DNA of 64,000 nt from Muraenolepis orangiensis (GCA_027704905.1 JANIIK010000687.1:86001-150000); one strand, 5' to 3'. Positions 9,827 through 21,049 are shown, counted from the stretch's first letter. A program made the numbers and translations. Notes: generated from the sequence alone by a model not told the origin.

Positions 9827-9890
<64 letters not shown>
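9676..9890. repeat. (TA)n/(TATAC)n and (AC)n microsatellites
   Basis: Irregular tatata and cacata runs (9676-9795) precede a short spacer and a pure (AC)n run (9830-9889). The AC run adjoins the SINE below. Confidence 0.9.
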
Positions 9891-10082
9891 CCTAGTATTA
9901 GGAGCAGTGGGTATCAGCTATTGTATCTACACAGCTGCCTGGGGAGCAGTGTAGGGGTCTGGTGCCTTGCTCAAGGGCACCTCGGCAGTGGCCAGGAGGC
10001 AGAACTGGCACCTTTTTTCCAAGTATCAGTTCTCACTCTGTAATTGGTCAGTTTTTTCGGGGACTTGAACCGGCAACCTTCT
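9891..10082 (-). mobile_element. SINE, minus strand (unit A)
   Basis: On the minus strand it reads from a B-box-like ggttcaagtcc (near 10070) through a gccgaggtgcccttgagcaa core to the ccactgctcc and tactagg tail. Its outer tail is replaced by the (AC)n run. The unit B copy (37205-37425) keeps the full ggatgggttaaatgcagag tail. Confidence 0.7.
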
Positions 10083-10129
10083 CATAATAATAATAGAGAA
10101 TAATAGATTATAATAGATATAATAATAGA

Positions 10130-10310
10130 ATGGACCGCCGTCCCACCCGCCGCCTTCCGGACCGGGGCCGAGGGGCGGGAGGCCGCCTTCTCTCCGCCTT
10201 CCTCTTGGCCTCCTCCGCGGTGGGAGGGCCCGAGCGCGAGGTCCGCTACACCTGCCACGCCGCCAACGCCCGGGAGTCGGCGGCCCAGACTCTGGCCGTC
10301 GGGTGCGGCG
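10130..10310 (+). CDS. IgSF-like exon: end of an Ig domain (unit A)
   Basis: This plus-strand frame is open from ATG 10130 to a gtaaggaagg donor at 10311. The distal part, PEREVRYTCHAANARESAAQ, carries the YxC motif that closes an Ig domain, then TLAVG. This is reminiscent of the last Ig domain of Siglec/MAG/CD22-type receptors. The exon ends in phase 1. Joined to the exon at 11969 it continues in frame into a proline-containing stalk and a hydrophobic segment. Its 5' part is not Ig-like and abuts SINE and AT-rich DNA, so the upstream exon is probably missing. In unit B an extra G breaks the 5' frame. Whether it is transcribed is unknown. Confidence 0.5.
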
Positions 10311-10478
10311 GTAAGGAAGGTAAGCCCCTCCCCCCCCTTCCTTGTTGCATGATTCAGATTCACCGTTTTAGGACAAGGAAAGGGAAGACACAAGGACGGC
10401 TCTTTCCTCAGAAACCGGGAGGGATGAACGACAGCTCATCAGGGAGGGGCATCACATCAGAGTTCTCCAAGCTCAACA

Positions 10479-10523
10479 CTCTCTCTCTCTCTCTCTCTCT
10501 CTCCCCCCCCCCCCCCCCCCCCC
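10479..10523. repeat. (CT)n followed by C-run
   Basis: The CT run passes into about 20 C residues just before the splice acceptor region. Unit B has a longer, interrupted CT tract and no C-run (37843-37926). Confidence 0.95.
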
Positions 10524-10541
10524 ATTTGTGATCCTCTAGAT

Positions 10542-11962
10542 CAGGGGTTCCCAACCTTTTTCACCCAGAGCCCCCCCAAATGACTCCTGTTTTGCCCAGA
10601 GCCCCCCCCCCCGGAATTTTTTAAAACACATACTCAAAGTAAGCCGGATTTTGCCGATGTGTTTATGTGGATTCAAAAGTCGTAAATAATCTACAAAATG
10701 GAGGATACCGATTTGATCGGAGCAACTGTGACAAATAATCCAACTGAAACCGACACCTTACGCGCAGAAGAAACATTTCTATTAAAGAAAAAATGATACA
10801 TTTCTGTCTTTTTATGCCTTTATTAGCTACTAACTTGCAATTGTATGCATCATATTTATTTAAAATTTCGAAGAACAGGACACTTCAAAATAATAGACTA
10901 TGCCTAATAAAAAGAATCCACTGCAGTAAAAATGTCCTCACCCCGGGTGGTAGTGGTAAGGTTGACTGACATAAGAATGTCCTGCTTCAAATCTTCCCCA
11001 TCGATATATTGCACATAAACGATGAGCACAGCCTCGTCTGCTACAGTTGTAGTTTCATCAAGTTGTATGGCAAATGGCCCCTTTCCAAGCTTTTCGAGCA
11101 GCTGCAGCTCGCAGTTACTTGCCATCTTGTCAATTCTGTCTTTCACCGTATTGTTTGACAGTGGTACAGTTTTTAACTTCTCCGCCACCTGCGGGCCGCA
11201 CAGTTTCTCAACCATTTTAATGCAAGCTGGCTTAATGAGCTGCTCGCCAATGTTGTGCGGTTTCTTTGCCTTTGCTATTAAAAGTGCACATTCAAAAGAG
11301 GCCTCGGTGGCCTTCTGTACATCGCTGCCAGCCCTAACAAACTGTTGTTTCTTTATGAAAAAGTCCCGATCACGCCCGACCGTTTCTGGGTGCATGGTCT
11401 GTTGGTGTCTCTTCATTTTGCAGGGTTTCATGCTGTCGTTGGCTAGCTTCTCTCTGCATATCACACACTCTGGGCGGGTTTTGTCCGTTCCCTCCATGAA
11501 ACCTAAGTTAAGATAGCTCTCTAGGTAGGTCCTCATTTTCTTTTTGATTGCAGATGAGCTGTCATCTCCTTTACGTTTTTCAGACATTTTTAGACAAAAT
11601 ATTCACCTTATGAAGTTGGTCGCTAGCTAGCAAGCACAGCAAACTGTTACTACTACAGAAGCTGACACAGTAACGTCAATGTTGGCGCGAATCGGAGGAG
11701 TATCAGATTAATTTGTAGAATTTTTATTAAAATGAATTAATCAATACATTTCTATATTTTATTGTAATGTAGAGACAAGGCTTTTAGCGACAATCATGTA
11801 TTGCGTTACAATTATATGTAAAATTTTAAAAAACTTTATAAAAAAAAAAAAAAAAAAATCGAAATATGATATTAGGCCTCAAATCATCTGAGGCCTGGCG
11901 CCCCCCCTGCGATCTTTGGCGCCCCCCCAAGGGGGGCGCGCCCCCCAGGTTGGGAACCACTG
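10542..11962 (-). mobile_element. hAT element carrying ZBED-like transposase fragment, 8-bp TSD
   Basis: Termini caggggttcccaacct and its complement aggttgggaaccactg match at 15 of 16 bases. The target duplication ctctagat is perfect at 10534-10541 and 11963-11970. Unit B has a single ctctagat at the same point (37944-37951), so the empty site is preserved. Length is 1421 bp. It holds one 227-codon transposase fragment on the minus strand and subterminal C-rich runs. Confidence 0.9.
10904..11587 (-). pseudogene. ZBED/SCAND3-like hAT transposase, N-terminal 227 aa
   Basis: This is a single frame from ATG 11587 to 10904. It has a BED-type zinc finger near residues 40-66 (CVICREKL, then H-x4-H as HQQTMH). 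The start of the transposase core follows, with AFCKA-like FECALLIAKAKKPHNIGE, a KMVEKLCG segment, and the first catalytic region FAIQLDETTTVADEAVL near residues 170-187. It ends at DIFTAVDSFY. Full-length relatives run to about 600 residues and end in a hAT dimerisation domain, absent here. The frame is undamaged over its length, in keeping with a young internal-deletion derivative. It is probably not active itself. Confidence 0.75.
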
Positions 11963-11968
11963 CTCTAG

Positions 11969-12070
11969 ATCCCATCCCAGAGTCCGTTAAGATGCCACTC
12001 TTCGGTTACGGTGTGCTCCTGGGGTCCTGCCTTGGCATCACGTGCTCAATAATGACCCATATCCTCCGAA
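11969..12070 (+). CDS. IgSF-like transmembrane exon (unit A)
   Basis: The acceptor ctctag lies inside the 3' target duplication of the hAT element. The exon starts at 11969 and ends at a gtgagtgtg donor (12071). Spliced to 10310 in phase 1 it reads DPIPESVKMPLFGYGVLLGS and continues CLGITCSIMTHILR, a short stalk and a hydrophobic span of about 20 residues that could cross the membrane once. The unit B equivalent is 37950-38051. The hAT insertion has replaced its original upstream polypyrimidine tract, so splicing may be impaired. No cytoplasmic exon was recognised downstream. Confidence 0.5.
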
Positions 12071-12245
12071 GTGAGTGTGAAGAGCGGGTACGGGATGGGG
12101 TGGTTCGCTGTGGAAAGTTAGAACTTAGTCGTTTGTATACTAATGTGTTAGCAGTGAATGCATCGCAATGTGCCAGCAGGGCCTCAGGGGAGGACAACTC
12201 TGGGAAAAGCAATGGATTTACTTTAAAAACAGATGCTGAGAAATA

Positions 12246-12817
12246 ACACATGAATACAGGAGTGAACACCAGTATGGATCAGGTGAACACATGAATACAG
12301 GAGTGAACAACAGTATGGATCAGGTGAACACATGAATACAGGAGTGAACACCAGTATGGATCAGGTGAATACATGAATACAGGAGTGAACGCCAGTATGG
12401 ATCAGGTGAACACATGAATACAGGAGTGAACACCAGAATGGATCAGGTGAACACATGAATACAGGAGTGAACACCAGTATGGATCAGGTGAACACATGAA
12501 TACAGGAGTGAACGCCAGTATGGATCAGGTGAACACATGAATACAGGAGTGAACACCAGTATGGATCAGGTGAACCCATGAATACAGGAGGGAACACCAG
12601 TATGGATCAGGTGAACACATGAATACAGGAGTGAACACAAGTATGGATCAGGTGAACACATGAATACAGGAGTGAACACCAGTATGGATCAGGTGAACAC
12701 ATGAATACAGGAGGGAACACCAGTATGGATCAGGTGAACAAATGAATACAGGAGTGAACACCAGTATGGATCAGGTGAACACATGAATACAGGAGGGAAC
12801 TCGAGTATGGATCAGGT
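12246..12817. repeat. 41-bp minisatellite, about 14 copies (unit A)
   Basis: The unit is acacatgaatacaggagtga followed by acaccagtatggatcaggtga. Variant positions are shared among copies (gagtg/gaggg, accag/acaag/acgag). Unit B has about 47 copies. Confidence 0.95.
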
Positions 12818-13329
12818 CACAACAGAGACCGTAACACAATCATTCATATTTCATTCAAACATCATGATCACAACTCAATAACGTTCAATCCTATTCATTT
12901 GGCTCCAACAGTGTGCGTGTGACACGATACTCTGCTGCCCTCTGGTGGAGAGACACCGCAGGTGCAGCCCAACCAACAATTCTCCACAGACAGCTCTGAG
13001 CTTATAACAACGCACCCGGTTATTTCCGATCGGAGAAGAGCACATTTCCATGTAGTTTAAGACCCGTACACCAATCCCACTAGATCAATGATATTGATCG
13101 TCTTATGGGTTCTAGCGGAGTTCATCCACAATGTGGGATGACTATAAAACCATCGTCCGTCTGACAAAGAGGACTTATTGGCCGTTCAAACGTGTCGTTC
13201 TATAAAAAAGGTTTTAATGTCGGTTTGAAGTGCGATCGGTATTGCGATGATGTTCTGTAGCAGCATGATTGCCAACGTAGCGGTTTAGCGTCCACGTCAC
13301 GTGTTGACCTACACCTGAGCTTCACCTGT

Positions 13330-13331
<2 letters not shown>
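12818..13331. other. Duplicated single-copy spacer
   Basis: It matches 40150-40700 in unit B, apart from a 33-bp stretch present only in B (around 40470-40502). No gene is recognised. Confidence 0.4.

Positions 13332-13393
<62 letters not shown>
13332..13393. repeat. (AC)n microsatellite
   Basis: The AC run is about 62 bp here and about 29 bp and interrupted in unit B (40699-40727). Confidence 0.95.
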
Positions 13394-13395
<2 letters not shown>

Positions 13396-13732
13396 AAAGC
13401 AAGTGTGTGTGTGTGTGTTACAAACGGCGAGGAAACCAGAGAGCCAGAACGGCTGTCTTGCTATAGCGATTAGATATTATTGTGAGGCTTCAGCGGTGGT
13501 AGCCATCTTGATACAGAAGACTGAGACAATGTTCTTATTCAATACCAAACTGGCCCAGATTTATTCCCTGCCGCAGCTCACAACGAACCCGGGGGTTGAA
13601 ATGTCCACTCTTTTCAACAATAAAGCAGGGTGGCAAGCCCAAATCCATATTCCTCCAACAAAAGTCGTCTGTGTCTCTCTCCGCCCCCCGCTGCTCCTCC
13701 CAGTCTCACACACACACCTCCCTCCCCTCTTC
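13394..13732. other. Duplicated spacer without recognised gene
   Basis: This stretch is shared with 40728-41070. Frames are open in places on both strands but show no domain, and several carry stops in one unit only. Confidence 0.35.
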
Positions 13733-13867
13733 CCCCCCTCTCCTCCCACTCCCGTTCTAACTCTCGCGTGACTCTCCCACTCCCGTTCTAACTCTCGCGT
13801 GACTCTCCCACTCCCGTTCTAACTCTCGCGTGACTCTCCCACTCCCGTTCTAACTCTCGCGTGACTC
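13733..13867. repeat. 31-bp minisatellite, about 4 copies
   Basis: The unit is gtgactctcccactcccgtt followed by ctaactctcgc. Unit B keeps fewer than two copies (about 41073-41115). Confidence 0.9.
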
Positions 13868-13869
13868 AA

Positions 13870-13983
13870 CAGATATAGATACATATATCTATATCTATAT
13901 CTATGTATATATATCTATACATAGATATAGATATATATATCTATATCTTTATATAGATATAGATATATATATGTATGTGTGTC

Positions 13984-14020
<37 letters not shown>

Positions 14021-14045
14021 CCCTGTGTGTGTGTGTTTATGTGGT

Positions 14046-14088
<43 letters not shown>

Positions 14089-14147
14089 ATGTGGTCCTGT
14101 GTGTGTGTGTGTGTATGTGTGGCCCTGTGTGTGCGTGTGCATGTGGT

Positions 14148-14185
<38 letters not shown>

Positions 14186-14249
14186 TGTGTGTGCATGTGG
14201 TCCTGTGTGTGTGTGTAAGTGGTCCTGTGTGTGTGTGTGTGCATGTGGT

Positions 14250-14305
<56 letters not shown>
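13870..14305. repeat. (TA)/(GATATA) tract then cryptic (TG)n tract
   Basis: Irregular atatag and tatatc units (13870-13975) pass into TG runs separated by recurring ggtcctgtg or ggccctgtg interruptions. Long Cys-Val and His-Thr frames here are artefacts of the TG/CA repeat. Confidence 0.95.
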
Positions 14306-14306
<1 letters not shown>

Positions 14307-14410
14307 AGGGAGAGAGGAGGGGGACCTTAATTCATCATTAGAATCAGATGGAGGTTTAAAAAACACATGAACCTCCACAGACTGTATAGTCTGAGCTGAC
14401 TCCCAAACCA

Positions 14411-14486
14411 CAAGTACACCATTTACAAGTACACCATTTACAAGTACACTATTTACAAGTACACTATTTACAAGTACACTATTTAC
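14411..14486. repeat. 15-bp tandem repeat
   Basis: About five copies of acaagtacac(c/t)attt, unit A only. Confidence 0.9.
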
Positions 14487-14582
14487 AAGCAGTTCTGTCA
14501 CCGCTTCCTATGCTAGCGTCTTACTGAGTAGATGGTTTGCTTGTTTGTCAGTTATTGTCAGTTGTTCTGTTGTTGACAATTT

Positions 14583-14896
14583 ATGGTACTTGTACCGGAA
14601 CTTATTGTACTTTTACCTGAACTTATTGTACTTTAACCTGAACTTATGGTACTTTTACCTGAAGTTATTGTACTTTTACCTGAACTTATGGTACTTTTAC
14701 CTGAAGTTATTGTACTTTTACCTGAACTTATTGTACTTTTACCTGAACTTATTGTACTTTTACCTGAACTTATAGTACTTTTACCTGGACTTATTGTACT
14801 TTTACCTGAACTTATTGTACTTTTACCTGAACTTATGGTACTTTTGCCTGAACTTATGCTACTTTTACCTGAACTTATTGTACTTTTACCTGAACT
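14583..14896. repeat. 21-bp tandem repeat, about 15 copies
   Basis: The unit tgtacttttacctgaactta plus t is 21 bp, a multiple of 3, so it stays open in several plus frames (YFYLNLL, LLPELIV). It is found only in unit A. Confidence 0.95.
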
Positions 14897-14939
14897 GGCT
14901 CAGTTCTTGGAGACTTGACTTCAGGTGACGAGTTGTTCT

Positions 14940-15045
14940 CTTACCTTCCTTTGTTGAAACCCACTATTGTAAGACGCTTTGGATAAAACCTTCTGCTAAA
15001 GGACTAATGTAATGTAATGTAATGTAATGTAATGTAATTTAGGAC
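14940..15045 (-). mobile_element. Dispersed fish repeat fragment with (TAATG)n
   Basis: On the minus strand it reads ctttagcagaaggttttatc followed by caaagcgtcttac, a very common fish repeat motif, with a (taatg)n tail. A related fragment lies at 63575-63655 in the other orientation. Confidence 0.55.
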
Positions 15046-15090
15046 TATGGCTGGCTGTGATTGGAGATTTCTGCACAGACCGAAAAAAGA

Positions 15091-15360
15091 CCCCTCACCT
15101 GTCTGTCCCCCTGGTCCCTCCTCCTACGACCCCTCACCTGTCTGTCCCCCTGGTCCCTCCTCCTACGACCCCTCACCTGTCTGTCCCCCTGGTCCCTCCT
15201 CCTACGACCCCTCACCTGTCTGTCCCGCTGGTCCCTCCTCCTACGACCCCTCACCTGTCTGTCCCCCTGGTCCCTCCTCCTACGACCCCTCACCTGTCTG
15301 TCCCCCTGGTCCCTCCTGATACAACCCCTTACCTGTCTGTCCCCCTGGTCCCTCCTGATA
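15091..15360. repeat. 39-bp minisatellite, array 1 (about 7 copies)
   Basis: The unit is cccctcacctgtctgtcccc followed by ctggtccctcctcctacga. As 39 is a multiple of 3, it is open in all plus frames (TTPHLSVPLVPPP) and on the minus strand (RRRRDQGDRQVRG). These are repeat artefacts. Confidence 0.95.
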
Positions 15361-16137
15361 CAGCTCTTATCCTCCCTGGATGTCATTCCTTCCTCCGCCA
15401 CAGTATTATCACTTATGTTTATTCATGATTATTCAATCCTTTCACTTCTCCTTTTGTACCCGATATATTGGGGTTGTCATACTTTTGCTGGACTTTCTGG
15501 ACTCTTCTAATCATAACAATCAAGACTCAAGATTCAAGATTATAGATGTTTTTATTTGCCATATGCAATAACAAGTTCAATGGATTACTTATACTCCATA
15601 TTCCCCCCCGCAAGTATGAATTTAACTCGTCCACACAGCAGAGCAGGAGGCTCTCAAGTTCTCTTGTTTTCTCTCCACTTGGCTCATATTTGAGTAGGAG
15701 TGAAGACTCTTCCAGCGGCCTTCCACTTCAGCATAACACTGGAGCACTATTCAGGGACCTGTCTCATTCAGAAGAATCACAAGCTTTAAAACTCACACAC
15801 AAAGATGGGCTCTGAGGCCGATCCAGTAGATACACACCACACCAATATACATGTTGAACTGATTAATAGTACGCCTTGTACTCCATGTGTCGCTGTATAC
15901 AATGCAATGTTAACATCGCACACAATGGCCAATTGTTGAATTCATTTGCAACCTCAAATTACATTCTCACAATTGTCCAAAGAGGAGGAAGCAACATTTG
16001 ATAGGAATCATAAAAATACACAGCTTGTACATTTATAAATGTCCCACATTTAAGAGAATCACCACAAACTGTTTAGCAAAACCCAACGACTGATCACGTT
16101 AATGACATGATTGTTATGTCATAATTAAACATACCAG
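15361..16137. other. Spacer of PRY-SPRY cassette 1 with LINE-tail motif
   Basis: It matches 19176-19952 and 43466-44242. At 15518-15560 the minus strand reads gcatatggcaaataaaaaca followed by repeats of cttgaat, a fish LINE 3' tail. It also places an AATAAA about 1.5 kb downstream of the PRY-SPRY stop codon. A plus-strand frame of 89 codons (15546-15815) is kept in all three copies but shows no domain. Confidence 0.5.
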
Positions 16138-16637
16138 ATCACTATGGAGGGAGTAGGGAGTGATGTATCACTATATCACTATGGAGGGAGAAGGGAGTGA
16201 TGTATCACTATATCACTATGGAGGGAGTAGGGAGTGATGTATCACTATATCACTATGGAGGGAGTAGGGAGTGATGTATCACTATATCACTATGGAGGGA
16301 GTAGGGAGTGATGTATCATTATGGAGGGAGTAGGGAGTGATGTATCACTATATCACTATGGAGGGAGTAGGGAGTGATGTATCACTATATCACTATGGAG
16401 GGAGTAGGGAGTGATGTATCACTATATCACTATGGAGGGAGTAGGGAGTGATGTATCACTATATCACTATGGAGGGAGTAGGGAGTGATGTATCACTATA
16501 TCACTATGGAGGGAGTAGGGAGTGATGTATCACTATATCACTATGGAGGGAGTAGGGAGTGATGTATCACTATATCACTATGGAGGGAGTAGGGAGTGAT
16601 GTATCACTATATCACTATGGAGGGAGTAGGGAGTGAT
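16138..16637. repeat. 37-bp minisatellite, array 1 (about 13 copies)
   Basis: The unit is atatcactatggagggagta followed by gggagtgatgtatcact. Some units lack atatcact. Confidence 0.95.
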
Positions 16638-16754
16638 TTCGGACACTCAATAGACCATTTTCCCAGCTGCAGCTCATAGCACCAGAGTGGTGTAATTATG
16701 TTAATTACGTAATTATGTTAAGAACATAACAGAGTGTTATGAGAGACACTTGTG

Positions 16755-17101
16755 TCTATCGTGTATTTCTATGTGTGTGTGTGTATTGCTATGTGTGTGT
16801 GTGTGTGTGTGTGCTTGTATTTCTATGTGTGTGTGTGCGTGTGCGCGTTATTGTGTGTGTGTGTATTTCTATGTGTGTGTGCATGCGCATGTGTATTTCT
16901 ATGTGTGTGCGTGTGCATGCGTGTGTGTATTTCTATGTGTGTGTGTGTATTTCTATGTGTGTGTGTGTGTGTGCTTGTATTTCTATACGTCTGTGCGTGT
17001 GTATTTCTATGTGCATGTGTGTGTGTATTTCTGTGTGTGTGTGTATTTCTATGTGTGTGTGTGTATTTCTATGTGTCTGTGTGTGTATTTCTGTGTGTGT
17101 T
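16755..17101. repeat. Cryptic (TG)n with tatttcta interruptions
   Basis: TG runs are separated by recurring tatttctatg. The tract ends one base before the PRY-SPRY stop codon. Equivalent tracts are at 21050-21410 and 44665-45018. Confidence 0.95.
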
Positions 17102-17102
17102 G

Positions 17103-17650
17103 CTACAAGCGACACAGAGACACTGAGGAACCATAACCCACTAACCCAAACCCAGGGAGGAGGTCCTCCTGGGTGAATGTGGACTGGAAGGTGTGGATGA
17201 GTGTCAGTGTGTCTGAGGACCCTCCTCCATCTGGGGACACTCTGTAGAAGGACAGAGTGCCAGAAGGCCGGTCCACATACACTCCTACTCTGTTAGAGGG
17301 GGGGAGACCTATGACTGTTTGACTATTGTTGTACCAGACATAGTAATGACCATCATAACAATCAAGTCTCCAGGACTTGTTGTTCCAGCCAAGACAGCTG
17401 TCTTTACCCCATCCTCTCCTAGTGATTCCTCTGTATGTCACTCCTATAACAACACTTCCTTCCATCTCCACCTCCCAGTAACAGCGGTCAGTCAGACCCT
17501 CTCTACACAACACCTGTTGCCAGGAGTCAAATCTCTCCAGGTGATCAGGATAGGACTTCCTCTCTCCAACCCTTGTCACCTTCCTGTTGTCCTGAGACAG
17601 AGAGAGTTCTCTGTGGGCTGTGTTTGGGTCCAGTGTGAGTTCACACTCAT
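17103..17650 (-). CDS. PRY-SPRY (B30.2) exon, cassette 1
   Basis: This 548-nt terminal exon follows an acceptor (ctctcccatcag) at 17651-17653 and enters in phase 1. The encoded [18 protein letters not shown] is the PRY start with its LDP motif. Then come [19 protein letters not shown] (WEVE motif), [36 protein letters not shown] and a closing [19 protein letters not shown] before the stop. PRY-SPRY domains of TRIM proteins bind target or ligand proteins. It differs from cassettes 2 and B at a few residues, such as SQTVIG for SSTDIG. No RING/B-box exon lies between it and cassette 2, so in unit A it is an additional, orphan terminal exon. The frame is intact. Confidence 0.8.
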
Positions 17651-18303
17651 CTGATGGGAGAGAAGGAAAGACATGATGAGTCTACACAGAAATCCTCCTG
17701 ATGAGGTCATCAAGATATGAGCCGTTTCAATATGGTGGAAGTGGTGTGTATTTAGTAAAGTGTTCCAGTGTTATGTATAATTGTCTTGTATAAGAGTATA
17801 AGAAGAGTTGACACAATAATGGTTATTATTATCATCTCACCTTCTGAGAGAACATATTCACTGAGACATTGCCATTTAGGTTTGGAATAATAATAATGAT
17901 ACCTTTCCATATTCCCTTGGCACTTCATGACCTACTATAATGGTAGATTCTGGCATTATGGTAGAGTAGATGTTGTTTCATTTGACCCTGCACATAACCC
18001 TACACTTTGTTCAATGAAAACAGTACCTTTCAATCCCAGAAAGACATTTATACAAATATTTTGTGTCAAATTGAATTACATTTAATGTCATGAGCTATTT
18101 CTATTCTATAGAGCACATAAAGGTCACGAGATCTCCCACCAGTTTGGTTCGGCCACGCCAATCCCCTGTCTCCTCACTGCTGATTGGTTCAATGAAACCA
18201 CCTGCTGGTTCCCCCACATGAACCCCCAGCTCTCTGACTCTTCACTCACTGCCAGATGGTCGTCTCTGCTCCACAATACCTTGTTTCCCCGCATTCCAGT
18301 ACG
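17651..18303. other. Spacer between cassettes in unit A
   Basis: The part up to about 17765 matches sequence upstream of the other PRY-SPRY exons. The part from about 17775 matches 42652-43178 in unit B. The join near 17770 is one boundary of the cassette duplication. No gene is recognised. Confidence 0.5.
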
Positions 18304-19175
18304 CTGGTCCCTCCTCCTACGACCCCTCACCTGTCTGTCCCCCTGGTCCCTCCTCCTACGCTCCCTCACCTGTCTGTCCCCCTGGTACCTCCTGATACGA
18401 CCCCTCACCTGTCTGTCCCCCTGGTCTCTCCTCCTTTGACTCCTCACCTGTCTGTCCCCCTGGTCCTTCCTCCTACGACCCCTCACCTCTCTGTCCCCTG
18501 GTCCCTCCTCCTTTGACTCCTCACCTGTCTGTCCCCCTGGTCCCTCCTCCTACGACCCCTCACCTGTCTGTCTCCCTGGTCCCTCCACCTATGACCCCTC
18601 ACCTGTCTGTCCCCCTGGTCCCGCCTTTTACGACTCCTCATATGTCTGTCCCCTGGTCCCTCCTGATACGACCCCTCACTTGTCTGTCCCCCTGGTCCCT
18701 CCTCCTATGACCCCTCACCTGTGTGTCCTCCTGGTCCCTCCTCCTACGACCCCTCACCTGTCTGTCCCCCTGGTCCCTCCTCCTATGACCCCTCACCTGT
18801 CTGTCCCCCTGGTCCCTCCTCCTACGACTCCTCACCTGTCTGTCCCCCTGGTCCCTCCTCCTATGACCCCTCACCTGTCTGTCCCCCTGGTCCCTCCTCC
18901 TACGACCCCTCACCTGTCTGTCCCCCTGGTCCCTCCTCCTATGACCCCTCACCTGTCTGTCTCCCTGGTCCCTCCTCCTATGACCCCTCACCTGTCTGTC
19001 CCCCTGGTCCCTCCTCCTACGACCCCTCACCTGTCTGTCCCCCTGGTCCCTCCTCCTATGACCCCTCACCTGTCTGTCCCCCTGGTCCCTCCTCCTACGA
19101 CCCCTTACCTGTCTGTCCCCCTGGTCCCTCCTCCTACGACCCCTCACCTGTCTGTCCCCCTGGTCCCTCCTGATA
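18304..19175. repeat. 39-bp minisatellite, array 2 (about 22 copies)
   Basis: This is the same repeat as 15091-15360, with more variant units (tatgacccc, tttgactcc, gatacgacc). Confidence 0.95.
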
Positions 19176-19952
19176 CAGCTCTTATCCTCCCTGGATGTCA
19201 TTCCTTCCTCCGCCACAGTATTATCACTTATGTTTATTCATGATTATTCAATCCTTTCACTTATCCTTTTGTACCCGATATATTGGGGTTGTCATACTTT
19301 TGCTGGACTTTCTGGACTCTTCTAATCATAACAATCAAGACTCAAGATTCAAGATTATAGATGTTTTTATTTGCCATATGCAATAACAAGTTCAATGGAT
19401 TACTTATACTCCATATTCCCCCCCGCAAGTATGAATTTAACTCGTCCACACAGCAGAGCAGGATGCTCACAAGTTTTCTTGTTTTCTCTCCACTTGGCTC
19501 ATATTTGAGTAGGAGTGAAGACTCTTCCAGCGGCCTTCCACTTCAGCATAACACTGGAGCACTATTCAGGGACCTGTCTCATTCAGAAGAATCACAAGCT
19601 TTAAAACTCACACACAAAGATGGGCTCTGAGGCCGATCTAGTAGATACACACCACACCAATATACATGTTGAACTAATTAATAGTACACCTTGTACTCCA
19701 TGTGTCACTGTATACAATGCAATGTTAACATCGCACACAATGGCCAATTGTTGAATTCATTTGCAACCTCAAATTACATTCTCACAATTGTCCAAAGAGG
19801 AGGAAGCAACATTTGATAGGAATCATAAAAATACACAGCTTGTACATTTATAAATGTCCCACATTTAAGAGAATCACCACAAACTGTTTAGCAAAACCCA
19901 ACGACTGATCACGTTAATGACATGATTGTTATGTCATAATTAAACATACCAG
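19176..19952. other. Spacer of PRY-SPRY cassette 2 with LINE-tail motif
   Basis: This is nearly identical to 15361-16137, including the aataaa and cttgaat tail on the minus strand near 19333-19375. No gene. Confidence 0.5.
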
Positions 19953-20926
19953 ATCACTATGGAGGGAGTAGGGAGTGATGTATCACTATATCACTATGGA
20001 GGGAGTAGGGAGTGATGTATCACTATATCACTATGGAGGGAGTAGGGAGTGATGTATCACTATATCACTATGGAGGGAGTAGGGAGTGATGTATCACTAT
20101 ATCACTATGGAGGGAGTAGGGAGTGATGTATCATTATGGAGGGAGTAGGGAGTGATGTATCACTATATCACTATGGAGGGAGTAGGGAGTGATGTATCAC
20201 TATATCACTATGGAGGGAGTAGGGAGTGATGTATCACTATATCACTATATAGGGAGTAGGGAGTGATGTATCACTATATCACTATGGAGGGAGTAGGGAG
20301 TGATGTATCACTATATCACTATGGAGGGAGTAGGGAGTGATGTATCACTATATCACTATGGAGGGAGTAGGGAGTGATGTATCACTATATCACTATGGAG
20401 GGAGTAGGGAGTGATGTATCATTATGGAGGGAGTAGGGAGTGATGTATCACTATATCACTATGGAGGGAGTAGGGAGTGATGTATCACTATATCACTATG
20501 GAGGGAGTAGGGAGTGATGTATCACTATATCACTATGGAGGGAGTAGGGAGTGATGTATCACTATATCACTATGGAGGGAGTAGGGAGTGATGTATCACT
20601 ATATCACTATGGAGGGAGTAGGGAGTGATGTATCACTATATCACTATGGAGGGAGTAGGGAGTGATGTATCACTATATCACTATGGAGGGAGTAGGGAGT
20701 GATGTATCACTATATCACTATGGAGGGAGTAGGGAGTGATGTATCACTATATCACTATGGAGGGAGTAGGGAGTGATGTATCACTATATCACCATGGAGG
20801 GAGTAGGGAGTGATGTATCACTATATCACTATGGAGGGAGTAGGGAGTGATGTATCACTATATCACTATGGAGGGAGTAGGGAGTGATGTATCACTATAT
20901 CACTATGGAGGGAGTAGGGAGTGATT
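19953..20926. repeat. 37-bp minisatellite, array 2 (about 26 copies)
   Basis: This is the same unit as 16138-16637, about twice as long. It contains two of the short variant units and one tatagggag variant. Confidence 0.95.
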
Positions 20927-21049
20927 TCGGACACTCAATAGACCATTTTCCCAGCTGTAGCTCATAGCACCAGAGTGGTATAATTATGTTAATTACGTAA
21001 TTATGTTAAGAACATAACAGAGTGTTATGAGAGACACCTGTGTCTATCG

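Noticed and set aside
11022..11516. 164-aa Ser-rich plus-strand frame
   Set aside because: It is antisense to the ZBED-like transposase fragment.
13971..14330. Cys-Val or His-Thr repeat frames (also 16739-17176, 21027-21485, 44643-45164 and 45685-46074)
   Set aside because: These are products of (TG)n/(CA)n repeats in any frame.
15546..15815. 89-aa plus-strand frame conserved in three copies (also 19361-19630 and 43650-43919)
   Set aside because: Conservation follows from recent duplication. It overlaps a LINE tail and has no domain.
18638..19243. 192-aa Arg-rich (RRRRDQGDRQVRG) and 187-aa Pro-rich frames
   Set aside because: They are the two strands of the 39-bp minisatellite, whose period is a multiple of 3. 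Copy number differs between units with no constraint visible.
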